Assembly: GCA_030522415.1 (NCBI GenBank)
Contig: CM060115.1
Coordinates: forward strand, 12,509,315 to 12,573,314
DNA: 64,000 nt
Reading direction: 5' to 3'
Origin: Channallabes apus
Lineage: Eukaryota; Chordata; Actinopteri; Siluriformes; Clariidae
The translations under genes and the position numbers were made by a program. A model generated the notes under the pieces. That model was not told where the DNA came from. It was given only the letters and a program-made list of their open reading frames with translations, and made no database searches. This document shows positions 21,960 through 61,015 of the stretch, piece by piece. Every line of letters starts with the position of its first letter. Within the stretch, counting starts at the first letter, position 1.

Positions 21960-22515
21960 AAAAGTGTGTGAGAGAATCGTGATCTCAATTCCTATCACAT
22001 TTTAGCAGTCGAGTCGAGCTGTATTTTACACTGCATGACCCAAAAATGTTTTAAAAGTTGCACACTCGAACAATTTGTTCGGGTTTATGAGTGAAAATGA
22101 TTCCTCGTGGTCGCAAAAACCAATCTTTCTCCTGGAAGTCCTGGAATATGCCCCGTCCCATCAGGTCGGAAAACTTTCATAGATGTTTAGGTCATTTAAT
22201 ACGTTCAGGTCGTCAGCTGACTTTTGACATTTTATTGTCACATGATGTTGCTGAGTCTAGACCTGAGCCGCTGACGAAACCCCTGATCATGACCCTGCTG
22301 CCTCTAGAGGCGTGTACTACGCAGGGTTTATCACTTCACATGCTTCCCTTCTTACCCAGACACGCCCGTGTTTAATCCACATTTTGAGTTCTAATCTGTG
22401 TGTGTGTGTGTGTATGTGTATGTGTGTGTGTGTGTGTGAGTTTAATAGTGAAAGTAAGAGAATTTACACAATTATAGCTGTGGTTTTAACTGTTGATATT
22501 TTTGCTCGCACAAAT

Positions 22516-22548
<33 letters not shown>

Positions 22549-22963
22549 AAGCTACGTCTTAGTTTGAGTCATCTGGGTTAAAACATGTGTGTATGTGTGC
22601 AGTTTCCACTAACAGACGCTTACACACTTGTAATCATCCTGACATGCGAAACTGATCTGAATTGAGTCACATGACCGTAGCCGAACACAAACAATCTGAA
22701 CTAATGCAATAACTGCAGCCAGTCCTGTTGTAATGATGATGAATTGAAGTAGTTCTGTGATTGAGAAACTCATCCACAGTGTGTGATCCGGAGTTTCCAC
22801 CTGAACAATCTCCTGAAGTGTTTTGTTTTATTTACCAGCGATTACACGATTTGTAAAAAAAAATAATAATAATTAAGGAACAGTGTCAAACTTTTTCGTC
22901 CGAGCCTAAAAACTGAGAAAAACAAACAGCATTTAATGGAACATCTGTTATCTTGCTTAAATG

Positions 22964-22996
<33 letters not shown>

Positions 22997-23100
22997 TTTC
23001 TTTGAGGATACGTCAACAAGCTTTCGTCATCTTCCCTCATTAAAAAATGTTTTGCTCTGAGCCGCGAATGCACTGCCGTCTTCACCTCTTCATCAGAAGT
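21960..23100. other. Unassigned sequence with GT/CA and TTTA microsatellites
   Basis: Simple repeats lie at about 22398-22438 (GT), 22519-22548 (CA) and 22966-22995 (TTTA). An open frame of 94 codons at 22091-22375 (+) has no family features I recognise and may be part of an unnamed repeat. Confidence 0.4.
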
Positions 23101-23104
23101 GAAA

Positions 23105-23760
23105 CTTCATCTGCTTTCAGGTGACCAAACAGGTGAAAGAACATTGACGGCGCGAGATCAGGACTATAGAGAGGTTTGATTTTAACACCTCAGAACAACG
23201 TTTTTGCAGAGTGTCGACCGTGTTGGCGGTAAAGTGCGGACGTGCATCGCCATATAAGCTTACGGCGCCATCTTGGATGTCGGTCCTCTTCGTCCTCAGC
23301 TCCTCAATAAGCGTCTCACCGGAACACGGACTGCTGATCGTCAAGCCTTTTCCCCTGGTGCTGTTCCAATACTTCTGGCCCTCTAGAATCCCAGAAAACT
23401 GTAAGCGGTGATGAATTTTCCAGCTGATCTTTTGACTTTTTAACTTTTCCTCGGTTGGCGATCGAGGATGTCTCCGTTCCCGTACTCTGCTGTTTATTCT
23501 CGGACTCGTAGTGATGAATCCGTGTCTCGTCACCAGTAACGATTCTCTTTAAGAAACTTTCACCTTTCTTACGATATCGGTCCAAATTTTGTTTGCAGAT
23601 ATCCAAACGCCTCTGTTTGTGATCTTCCGTTAGTTGTTTCGGCACCAGGTACACTCTCGGACCACAAAATTTTTTTACGAATCATTTCACCTTGATCTTC
23701 TTTCCTGCGAATCATAAGCGGGGTGTCCATTTTTGCCTCCACTACCGTTACAACTGACGT
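23105..23760 (-). pseudogene. Mariner-type transposase relic
   Basis: The minus-strand frames read KQLTEDHKQRRLDICKQNL, then IVTGDETRIHHYE with ENKQQS, then RGKVKKSK, TVFWDSRGP and DARPHFTAN in order. This is the core of a SETMAR/mariner-like transposase from the first catalytic Asp to the second (DARPH in place of DNARPH). A frameshift near 23400-23530 divides it, and the C-terminal third is eroded. No terminal inverted repeats were located. It lies in the presumed csnk1g2 leader intron, antisense to the gene. Confidence 0.8.
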
Positions 23761-23769
23761 ACTGAAATA

Positions 23770-24676
23770 AAAAAATAAAGAAATAAAAAATGTTCACACC
23801 TGCCACAGCAGTGACTGGGGAAGACAGAAAGCGCTGATGAGACCAACGGAAGTTTGAAAATATACAGTAACTGGAGTGTGGATAATTTTTTCTTTTTCTT
23901 TTTTTTTTTTTTTACGTATCTTTATTCATTTAAGATTATTAAATTATATATTCTATTATTATATTAGCTTTTTTTTGTTTGTTTGTTTTAATTATGCCTA
24001 AACACATCAAACTATAAATAACACTGATTCTGATTCAGAAACCGGAAGAATAAGTGTGAAAAACTCTCGTAGTAATCGTTCGGTCCGAATGTCACAGTTT
24101 TGTTAACAGGAAATAATTGTGGTTCTTGAGTTCCATGAAGTTATGCAAACCCTGACCCGTTTCGGTGACCCGCAGGCTCTCCTCCAGGACTCTGGGAGAA
24201 CAGTGAGGTTGTTGAACCCGATACGAGCGTTGCTTGGCTTGTAATTTGCGACCCTTCTGTTCCACGCTGTAAAATCCCATGACCGCTAATGCACCTCGTT
24301 TTCAGTTTGTTCTCCTCCCCGACTAATAAATGCTTCCGATGCTGAGACATCTTGAGTTTTTATTTTTTTCTCTCTCTCTCTACTTTTTCCCCCTCTTCCT
24401 GAGACGGGTGCTGCTCGGTCACTTTGCTCGTTTATTAAATTTTTTTGCTGTGTTTTCTCTGCCGAGTTTGTCTTCCTCAGGCTAGTCTGAACACTCTGCT
24501 GGATTCGCGTCGACGGATTGTTTACCAGGTTTATGTCTGTTTAACGTCTGCGGATCGAATATGTTGTGGAACTTTAGACTTGGAGTCGGTCAACACTTTG
24601 TCCTTTGTAAGCGAAGGTTACTCCTTTGTTACATTTCTTCCACTAAGTTTTATTTTGTTTTTTAAATATTTTACAG
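23770..24676. other. Unassigned sequence before the leader exon
   Basis: A T tract lies near 23895-23914. A GC-balanced block at about 24060-24350, with overlapping minus-strand open frames, has no recognised family. It ends in the acceptor AATATTTTACAG at 24676. Confidence 0.35.
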
Positions 24677-25046
24677 ATATCTAGTGGAGGAGGAGTACGT
24701 CTCGATCGCCTGAACCGTCCCTGTCGACATCACGTCCGCCGGCGGACTCGGGACATGAAGACGTTTTCCCCCATCGAGTGACTCCGAGGAAGCCATGCGG
24801 AGTAGACGTTCGACGGTGGCTGATTGGATCCACTAGCAGGAATTTCGTTTGTGTGTGAATGTGAGAGTGAGTGAGTGAGCGAGTGCATGTGAGTGGGTGG
24901 GTGTGTGTGTGGGTTTTTTTTTTTTTTTTTTTTTTTTTGCGCTATGTATGTGTACGCATGCATATACGCGCATGATAGCACAACCCGCCTCAGTCAGGCG
25001 GTCACCTGCCACACACCCTGACCAGAGGAGCCGTGAAGGATTAACG

Positions 25047-25077
<31 letters not shown>

Positions 25078-25230
25078 GATTCATTGTGATTAGTGTACCG
25101 AGTTCTGTCTCTGACCCTCCCTCTCTGGTAAATAGAACAGACCAAAAAAAACCCCCAGCCTTCATTTTGCCATATTTTTGCTTTGCATGGCCGGTGAGTA
25201 ACCGTGGAGAGGCCAGGGTACCACAAGCTT
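24677..25230 (+). other. csnk1g2: Probable 5' UTR exon of csnk1g2 with upstream ORFs
   Basis: GC-rich sequence follows an acceptor at 24676 and is continuous with the start-codon exon. It contains several upstream ATGs, including a four-codon frame ATG GCC GGT GAG TAA at 25187-25201, 29 bases before the main ATG. Two T homopolymers (about 24915-24939 and 25051-25078) and a GTGAGT run interrupt it. A further intron inside this leader cannot be excluded (CCG|GTGAGT at 25193/25194). Confidence 0.45.
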
Positions 25231-52948
<27,718 letters not shown>

Positions 52949-54285
52949 ACAGCGCTCACAGGAAGAGAACTTGAACCGCTCGGATTACTGTCCAGTTTTA
53001 AACGGAAGCGAACACGCTGCTCAGTCCCTTCCTCCCTCTGTCCGTCTTTTTATCTTCTCTCTTTCTCTCTTCTCTGCTTACTTTTTCTCTTTCTCCTTCT
53101 CTACCCCGTGTTTATCACTCGAAACCCTGCACCGGCCGACGCAGAACTTCTGTCGGAAACTTCAAGACATAGAATTTTTTTTTCTCTCTCCTTTCTTCTT
53201 TTGAAATAACGAAAACAGAACATGTAAAGGAAAAAAAAACGTACTCCCACTTAAGTGGTGGTGGCAAACTGTATAAAAAAAAAAAAAACTAATGCAGATA
53301 ATGAGCACCGTGATGTGAAATTACAAACCATGATGCTGTCGTCATAATTTAGATTCCATGCAGAACATTTTGTCGTTCAGTGGCGGTGGATCTGAGGACT
53401 CGACTCGTCTTCGATGGATGGATCGGATTCTTTGAGGTTTTTTTTTTTTTTTTTTTTTCTTAGCTGTAGATCAATCTTTGTTTCAAATCGGAGGGAAAAA
53501 CCTACAAAAAGGAAGAAAGATTTGTTTCATCTCAAGCATACAGAGTTTTCTATTGTTCATTTGTTGTTGTTTTTGTTTAGGTTTTTTCTTTTTTTTTGGG
53601 TCGCATTTGGAGATGAATTACTGGGTTGAAAGGAAAGCTTCACTTTTTATGTTGTAATGACCTGGGATTTTTTTTATGGCTTTATTTTGTGCGTGTGTGA
53701 TATGTGAGTATGTGTTTTGTTTTTTGTTTTTTCCCCCCTCTTGTTAATGTGGACTGTGTAGCACAGTGACTGGTCTCCGGTACTGTGGATCATGGGGAGA
53801 TAAATCAGTTGTAAGCTCTCTGCTTATTGTTGCACTTTTGAGAGGCAAAAGAAAAAAGAGAGAGAAGACGGAAAAGACAAACAAGAAGAGACTGTCCTAG
53901 GATGAATCCCGCGCCGAGCTCGGCGAGGGAAGAGATTCACAGGCGAGATGAAACGCCCTCCTCTTTTATGTTTCACGTTTAGATTTATTTACCAGGAAAT
54001 CATAGTTTGTGCCTTTCCAAGTAAAATGGTTAAAAGTTAACGCAATGTGTCCTGAAGTGTCATGAGATTTTATTCCAATTATTTATTTATTTTTTACCTT
54101 CACTTTCAAGCAAACAGGTTTGAGAATGAAACATCACCGTGCTAAAAGCTAACAGATCACTTCTTTAGAAATCTGTGGACGAATCCAAATTCACACACCA
54201 AAGGTTCCTCTCCACGGATCTCTCCTACTTCCTTCCAAGCTTTATTTTGATTTGTATTTTGTAATAAAAAGGTCTTTTATGCCAG
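52949..54285 (+). other. csnk1g2: csnk1g2 3' UTR (inferred)
   Basis: From the stop codon to just past AATAAA at 54263-54268. It contains T homopolymers and a purine run near 53844-53892. Confidence 0.6.
54263..54268 (+). terminator. csnk1g2: Polyadenylation signal AATAAA of csnk1g2
   Basis: Canonical hexamer in TTTTGTAATAAAAAGG, about 1.3 kb after the stop codon. Usage has not been shown. Confidence 0.55.
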
Positions 54286-54381
54286 GATTAGATGATGAAC
54301 CTAAGGTTCTAACCGGGTTCTTTCACTTAATTTCCTTGTCTAACAAATAACTAATGGACTCTAATTACAGCTAGAAGAAAC

Positions 54382-55083
54382 TACAGTTAAATCTTGGATT
54401 GTGAGCATAATTTGTTTTGGAAGTGTGCTGGTATATCAAAACACTCGTACATCAAAGTGAATTTCCCCCATAAGAAGTAATGAAAACTCAGCTAATATGA
54501 GTTCCAGAACCCAAAAATATTCACATAAAAATTATTAATAATAAATAAACAAGATATACAGTAAAAATAAAACAAATTAACCTGCACTTTACCTTTGAAA
54601 AGAATCGTAGCTGGTGTGAGTGAGACGAGAGAGGAGATGAAGGCAGGGGTTATTGTGTAGGTCGACTTTCCCACACACACACACACTAACAGAAACACTG
54701 CTCTTTCTGGAATCTTTTTCTTTTTGAGTGACCGTGCGCACAGTTTATTAATCCGCACGCTCAGTTTTTTTAAACTTGAGTACACGATTTGGCAAGAGTC
54801 CCCGTGCTTGGTTTAGTATTCAATGTGCACATTTTTTTGTTTTTGTTTTTTCTTAGCACATGACCTCTCACACTCGTATAACCTACAATCCCACAGTGCA
54901 CGCGCACGAGAGAGAGGGAGAGAAGAACCCTTGGCACAGTTGTAACCACGTGACCCCCGGCAGACAAAGCGCATGCGTACAATTCGTATGCCAAGACCTC
55001 GCTCGTGTATCAAGTTACAATTTATTTTAAGATTTTGTTTATCTTGCAAAACATTGGCAGTTTCTTACAATCCGAGATTCCAC
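54382..55083. mobile_element. Non-autonomous DNA transposon, CAGT(T/G)(A/G)AA ends
   Basis: The left end CAGTTAAATCTTGGATTGTG and the right end, read on the other strand as CAGTGGAATCTCGGATTGTA, form inverted repeats of about 21 bp with few mismatches. The ~700-bp interior has no transposase. A partial copy lies inverted at 28860-29271. CAG...CTG ends would fit hAT-type elements, but no clean 8-bp duplication was found. Confidence 0.65.
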
Positions 55084-55089
55084 TGACCT

Positions 55090-55940
55090 ACTAGAATCAT
55101 TTAGGAATGATTTCTAGCAATTCTTTGGAATAAAATTTTTTTTTTTTTTAGTTTCATATCATAATTTGCATAAAATCAATATGTAGAAATGACCTGATGC
55201 TTGGTCACACACACACCCTGCTTGTCTTACAAATTCAGTATTTGTTTTACTTTGAATTCATTCAGTCGCACAATTTTATTATAATGAAACCACTTATTAT
55301 CTACAGTCTGATCACCAGGCTTGTTACTGTGTGAAACAGCCCAAAAACAAAAAAAAATCAATTTGACCGCTTTAGAATTCATCGTGATGAAATTCTACTG
55401 AATTGATGCTAAAGCTGGATGTTTGTGTGTGTCACTGAAAAGGTTTTATTTTTTTATTTTTTATCCTACTTGACCATAATGCAGCTTTTATACTCTGGAT
55501 CCTTTGGATTTCTCACTACACTGTGTTCACTCTGTTGAGGAACTAATTTATCAAAGTTATATAAAACTTCCTGATAAAAGGACGCGATATGATTTAACAG
55601 TGGAATGATTCCCACCAAAACATTTTACACTTCGTGAATGGGTCTTATTTTAGTTTACCTGAGGATGTGTGTAAGTTCACTGAGTGCAATTTTACTGTAA
55701 ATCATATCGGTTTGTGATGAAGAGCCAGTGTGCCGGAGGGGTGCAAGATACCTGTGGGAGGGGCCAGAAATATCCTCGAGAGGCACAGATGATCACAAAC
55801 CCTGGAATAACTACGAAGCCCTCGTACATCAGTGATCAACCTTTATCAGATTTGGTGATAAAATTTTATAAAATATGTTACAAATACAGTTTCACAGGAA
55901 AATAAAAAATCTCAAAATATTACGAAGATCAGTGAAAAAA
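55090..55940. other. Intergenic sequence, unassigned
   Basis: No exon is recognised. A 28-bp phrase at 55837-55864 recurs exactly at 57361-57388. Confidence 0.4.
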
Positions 55941-55959
55941 AAAATGACAATTTGTCCAA

Positions 55960-56745
55960 CTTCTGAAAGTTATGTTAATTACTCACTACTTGGTTAGCAA
56001 GAATTATCGCATCAATGTAACACAGAGCCATTATTACAGTCCAGGTTGCTTTGATAGCAGCTCAGCTCGTCTGTATTGGTGACTTTATGCTTCTCATTTT
56101 CCTCTTGACAATAGACCATAGATTCTCTATGGGGTTCAGGTCCGGCGTCAACAAACGAGTTGGTGTTTTTTTTTTGGCACTGTGGGTCGGTGCTAAGTCC
56201 TGCTGGAAAAAGAAATCAACAATACCATGAACTCATCAGCAAATGAAAGAATGAAGTGCTCTAAAATCTCCTGGTAGACGGCTGCATTGACGTTTGACCT
56301 GATAAAACACAGTGGGCCAGCAGATGACATGACACCCCAAATCATCACCAACTATAGAAACTTCACACTGGGCTGGAGTCTGTGCTTCTCCAGTCTTCCT
56401 TCACATTCTGAGACCTTGATTTCCAAATAATTTCTTTTTCTCCTCAGCTCGGGTAAGACACTTCTGACGTCATCTCTGTTTCTGGAATGGCCTGATACTA
56501 GGAACACAACATGTGTAGGATTTCTTCTGGTAACTTTGACTAAACTTTGTTTGTGTGTGGTGGCTCTTGATGCACTGACTCCAGCCTCACTCCACTCCTT
56601 GTCAAGCTCTCCCAAGTTCTTGAATGGCCTTTGCTTGACAGCGTTCTTATCCCTGTTGCTTGTACATGCTTTTCCCATCCAGTCAACATTTCATGGCTAT
56701 CCTTGGATACAGCTTTCTTTTAAGAATGACTTACTGTGACTTATT
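55960..56745 (-). mobile_element. Tc1-like transposon relic
   Basis: Minus-strand frames read, in order, KRPFKN-like QRPFKNLGELDKEWSEAGVS (N-terminal helix-turn-helix, near 56560-56640), then a SVKF..MIWGVMSSAG-like stretch and NVNAAVYQEILEHF (near 56230-56370). These are ordered pieces of a Tc1-like transposase that I recall as widespread in fish. Stops and deletions separate the pieces and the DDE catalytic region is incomplete. Confidence 0.75.
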
Positions 56746-56769
56746 TTGATTAATTACCCTCCTGATGGA

Positions 56770-57165
56770 TTGACGTGTATCTGATTACATTTCACAAACA
56801 GTGAGTCATGTGTGTATCTGATTACCATCCATCCATCCATCCATACATCCATTTTCTTCCGCTTATCCGAGGTCGGGTCGCAGGAGCAGCAGCTTCAGTA
56901 GGGATGCCCAGACTTACATGCCGATAAAAGAGAAAGAGTGATGTGTGTCTGATAGCACATTAATAACAATGATGGAGTGACGCGTGTATCTGATTACATA
57001 ACAGTAACAGAGAAAGAGTGACATGCATCAAATTACAAGGCCAATAACAAAGAGTGACACGTGTATTTGAATACATGCCAATAACAGTGATGGAGTGACG
57101 TGTATCTGATTACACAACAATACCAGAGAGAGAGTGACACGTATCTTATTACACGCCAATAAAAG
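56770..57165 (+). repeat. ~40-60 bp degenerate tandem repeat, interrupted
   Basis: The unit (GAGTGACG-GTGTATCTGATTACA, then CAATAACAG or a variant) recurs about seven times with variable spacing. Between the early copies lies a (CCAT)n-headed repeat (56825-56915: CCATCCATCC, then CTTCCGCTTATCCGAGGTCG), a common fish interspersed-repeat tail that seems to have inserted into the array. Confidence 0.65.
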
Positions 57166-57179
57166 TATAACTGAAAAAA

Positions 57180-57380
57180 ATTGACTTATTTGCATATTAC
57201 ATAGTCAAGCACATTTAATAGCACATTTAAGCCTGTGTTCGTTGTCTACCGCTAACTGGTTATGGACACCACAAGTTAATACCAGTTATTTACACCAGAA
57301 TAAAGAGTAGATACTATACAGGTACCCAGCACCAGGGGTTGTTTGCCCCTCCTCCACCTACAACCTTTATCAGATTTGGT
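57180..57380. other. Intergenic sequence, unassigned
   Basis: Nothing is recognised. Confidence 0.35.
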
Positions 57381-57391
57381 GATAAAATTAT

Positions 57392-57632
57392 TCATTCATT
57401 CATTCATCTTCTATACCGCTTAATCCTGTGTTCAGGGTCGCGGGGGACCTGGAGCCTATCCCAGGAGACTTCGGGCACTAGGTGGGGTACACCCTGGACA
57501 GGGTGCCAATCCATCGCAGGACATACACACACACTCACAATCACACACTACGGGCAATTTAGGAACGCCAATTAGCCTAACCTGCATATCTTTGGACTGT
57601 GGGAGGAAACCGGAGTACCCGGAGGAAACCCT
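57392..57632 (-). mobile_element. SINE, 5'-truncated, with target duplication
   Basis: Same family as 8144-8485, starting at the tail (CATTCATTCATCTTCTATAC on +) and truncated before the tRNA-like head. It is flanked by a perfect 11-bp direct repeat GATAAAATTAT (57381-57391 and 57633-57643), so the insertion is well bounded. Confidence 0.85.
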
Positions 57633-57644
57633 GATAAAATTATA

Positions 57645-58365
57645 TCAAATATTTTTACATTTTTAATGTCTTAAAAAAAGAGGACGTGTAGCGCATTGTA
57701 CATCATACATTGCAGCTTAAAGTTCACATGCATGCTCAGTGATGATTTTTAATCATATCCTCCATGTTCATACGTACAATTGCTCATCACACAGACATCT
57801 CTGTACAGTACCTGTGGTGCTTTAGCCATACTATTGGAGGGTGTTGTTAATTGTCTCCCGGAAAACTTCCCCATGACTGTGGTTGCACATACTAAACTAG
57901 ACCAGAAGATACATTGTATTCACACTGTGAATTACATAGTTATTTTTAATAGATGCGTTGTACAATTCTATGACTGAGTGATTTCCAAAGAATGTAATAT
58001 GTGTTGCATGCAAACATCTGGGAATTGTTACATCACTCTGGCATCTTCTGATGTGATTAATTTAGTTTGTAGATGAAGTGTAAATGTAATTGTGCCATCA
58101 TGACCATGTGACTGAGGTGTCTGATGTATGATGGGACACACACTTGTGTATGTGTTTCAAAGGATGTGGTTTAGCTAAAACATGACAACTGTCAAAGTGC
58201 AGGAAATGGCACAGAAAATTAATTTGACTAAAGTCTTGTATGTACAAATATGTACAAATATGTGCAAATATGTACATCAGTACTTAGTGGTTCTAAACGC
58301 TCAATCAAGATCTTAAGCAGTTTGGCCTCCAGAAACTGTGCTGTAGACAACAGAATCAGGTGACA
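57645..58365. other. Intergenic sequence, unassigned
   Basis: A small GTACAAATAT-type tandem repeat lies at about 58239-58275. No exon is recognised. Confidence 0.35.
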
Positions 58366-58369
58366 TGGA

Positions 58370-58560
58370 GAGCATCCACATCTTGATCTTTACACTGGTG
58401 TCCCACAAGGCTCAGCCCTGGGTCCCCTTGCTCATTTGGTTATTCATACCACTGTTGTGGTTATGACACGCAAATCATCATCTCTGTTCCTTCCTCAGAC
58501 ACATGGATCTCAAGATGCTTGGCAGATTCATCACCACCTTAAGGATGACAGACTGAGTTG
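58370..58560 (+). mobile_element. L2-like LINE reverse transcriptase fragment
   Basis: The + strand reads TGVPQGSALGPL near 58402-58440 and, after a short frame-breaking gap, YDTQIIISVPSSDTW and SRCLAD near 58465-58530. These correspond to two reverse transcriptase motifs of L2/CR1-type LINEs, the second with part of its YADD-like site lost. Only about 190 bp remain. Confidence 0.65.
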
Positions 58561-58564
58561 GTGG

Positions 58565-59045
58565 AGATTCTGGAAATATATCATGATGTCAAGATCTTGT
58601 GATTGACCTTGAGAAATCTTGGCCTACATCATTTGACTGTACCCAAATTTCGGGAGTCTTGACGTCAACCACATTGAACACTTTTGAGATAAATTGTTAT
58701 TGAAGCCTTCTCAACATCACATCAGGGGCCAAAGGGGGACAAACTTTGGAATGGCATGTTCAACAAGCACGTATGTTTGTGATGACTGGACAAACATTTT
58801 TCCATATAGTCTAAATACGATTATATATTTTGAAACAGAATATCAGTTTTGCGGACTGTTCATGGAAAACCCCATGCACTGTTTATGTTTCTGCTATACT
58901 CGTGAGGAACTGATGAATAATTGAGCAGATGAACAAAATCAGGTGTATCACGTGTAGAGCACAAGGTAAAGAGGAACAATGAGTGGATTTTTCAACAGTA
59001 ACACGGGAAACCGCAGCACCTGGAGCATGTTTGTTTTCTTATTTG
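58565..59045. other. Intergenic sequence, unassigned
   Basis: Possibly further transposon debris. No clear family. Confidence 0.3.
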
Positions 59046-59049
59046 TTAT

Positions 59050-59530
59050 TCACTAAACCACCGCCAGGTGAACTGAATAACACTCATCAACTATACACCA
59101 GTAAACTGATGGCACGATCCTGGGCACCCAACCCACATCCATGCCCACAGGGAGAAAAGGCCAGCTAGTCGAGTCCAATCCCACAGAAAAGTAATTTCTG
59201 GCGATCATTGATAGAAGGATACCAGAACATCCAGTGTACCATAGACTTCCACAAGGCAAACGGCCTAAGGCTGCTGACCTGGCATTCAAACTTCCCAGAT
59301 CCTAATCTTATTAACCATCCATGGAGTGCATCGGACAAACAAGATCAGCCCATGAAGGCTTTACCCTGCAACACACAACACCCAAAACAATCTGCTGCCA
59401 ACATCGTATTGACAACACACCCCCAGTGGTCCTGCAGAGCCATGCCCAGAGGGGCCAGAGTCGTCCCAGTGGTACAAGAAGAATCGGAAAACCTTTGTGG
59501 TTTTAATGTTAATGGATTTGGTGTCTAGAT
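59050..59530 (+). mobile_element. Tc1/mariner relic with internal deletion
   Basis: Ordered phrases (AGGTGAACTGAATAACACTC, then GTCCAATCCCACAGAAAAGT, then a CTGACCTGGCATTCAAACTT/CCCAGATCCTAATC block, then CAGAGCCATGCCCAGAGGGG and TGGTTTTAATGTTAATGG) correspond to the ends and parts of the transposase frame of a mariner-like family common in fish. The middle of the transposase, including two catalytic acidic positions, is deleted. Confidence 0.65.
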
Positions 59531-59534
59531 TTTC

Positions 59535-60480
59535 TCCTCTTTACTAAACGTCGTCTTCAGAACAGTATGTATTGTCGATGTGGTGTGTGTTGCTGTTCCG
59601 ATTAATTGGTGCAACTGGCGGGTTCCTGGTCTAAGTTTCCAGTTGCACTTTTACTTGATTCTCCGTGCATACTTCTCAAATGTTGGTTATTTCTGCTCAG
59701 AACCACCAATTTTCCAGCTGATATTATTGACTGACAGTATGGCTGTCTGTCCAAAGGATGTGACATCCTGTCCCCACCGGAACTTTTACTGTTTCTCCTT
59801 TCTGTTCTGAGCCCCTGAGAGGGTCATTGGTCATGTTATGATTTCACACTGCTGCTTTTGTCATGTAATTGCAATATAAATGCATCCCAGGCAACCAAGC
59901 AAGACTAGCGGTGTTAGCATGAGCTTTTTTAAAGAGACTTTCCAAAACAATTTCCTGAGCAATTTCAGAAATATTAAAATGGCCTGCTTATACAGTACTG
60001 ACCATCAAGATGACATCAGGATTGTGAGAGAGAAGGAAATGGTGAGCAACAAAGATGCATTAAAATGTCAGACCTGGTATAGAGGAAACACTGAGAAAAG
60101 AGGAAGTGAAAATAGATTTGCAAAAATAGTCATATAAAAGAATGTGCATGACAACGTTTCTCATGTGACCATCTAACCTGATTTTCATACTTCGAAAGAT
60201 ACTAAAGAATGTTTTTGACTTCATTTCTTAAGGCAGTAAAACAGGCACACTGCCTTTAATAAACCTTTAGATAAACTACTAAAGTCATTATACATGTTTG
60301 CTTAACATCTTGACACTCTGTGGTGTTAACTATACACACATCACCATAATTACAAAACAGTGCTGTTGAAAATATTGAAAGTGCTTATTTGTTGTAGATA
60401 AAGCAGCTCTGAGAATCGTTCCAGTTGTGAGGTAAATCACATGTCTATAAAAATGCTCATGTTTTTATATATTAAAACAG
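59535..60480. other. Intergenic sequence, unassigned
   Basis: No exon or clear repeat. Short frames at 59580-60137 have no family features. Confidence 0.35.
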
Positions 60481-60483
60481 GAC

Positions 60484-60768
60484 TTGTATGAGATGCACGG
60501 TGGTTCTCAGCTCCAGGGTCGAGGGATCGAGTCTCATCTCTGGTCAGTGTGCATGGAGTTTGCACGTTCTCCCATGTTTGGTGGGTTTCCTCCAACAGTT
60601 CAAAGAAACGCAGATTATGCTTTTCTATTTTGTACTTGTAAATTACCTATCCAGGGCGTACCTCGCTTTGAGAGCACTGGTGGTATGGTAGATACTCCAA
60701 ATAACCATATCAAAAATCACATGTTTTTTTGGTCATTTCTTTTTAAATACATTTATTTTTAACATTTA
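60484..60768 (+). repeat. SINE fragment
   Basis: GCACGGTGGTTCTCAGCTCC, TGCATGGAGTTTGCACGTTC and TTTGGTGGGTTTCCTCCAAC are in the order of the + strand SINE at 14619, but the second half is eroded. It directly abuts the LTR that starts at 60769. Confidence 0.6.
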
Positions 60769-60981
60769 TGTAAGGAGTCTCCAGTCTCCATGGTTCTCAA
60801 TAAGTGTTTCCTTATTTATTATTTGTAATATACTTGAATGACAGGAGGCTTAGGTGTTCGTAAACTCTTTACTGATTAGATGCATTATATAACGGAACAT
60901 GCAATTTCGGCCAGCACCTGCAGTAATCTAACCAAAACTTCCCCTTTCCCTGATGGTTATATATATAGCCAAAACACTACA
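60769..60981 (-). repeat. Probable 3' LTR of the second gypsy element
   Basis: On the minus strand it starts TGTAGTGTTTTGGC after a purine run (AAAAGGGG) and ends CCTTACA, so TG...CA ends are present and the length is about 213 bp. It includes a TATATATATA box near 60960-60968. The partner LTR is outside the window, so the boundaries are provisional. Confidence 0.55.
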
Positions 60982-61015
60982 CCCCTTTTCCCCAGTCCAC
61001 AAAGTCTGAAAATCT

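Noticed and set aside
23211..23411. + strand frame opposite the mariner relic
   Set aside because: It is antisense to recognisable mariner transposase sequence.
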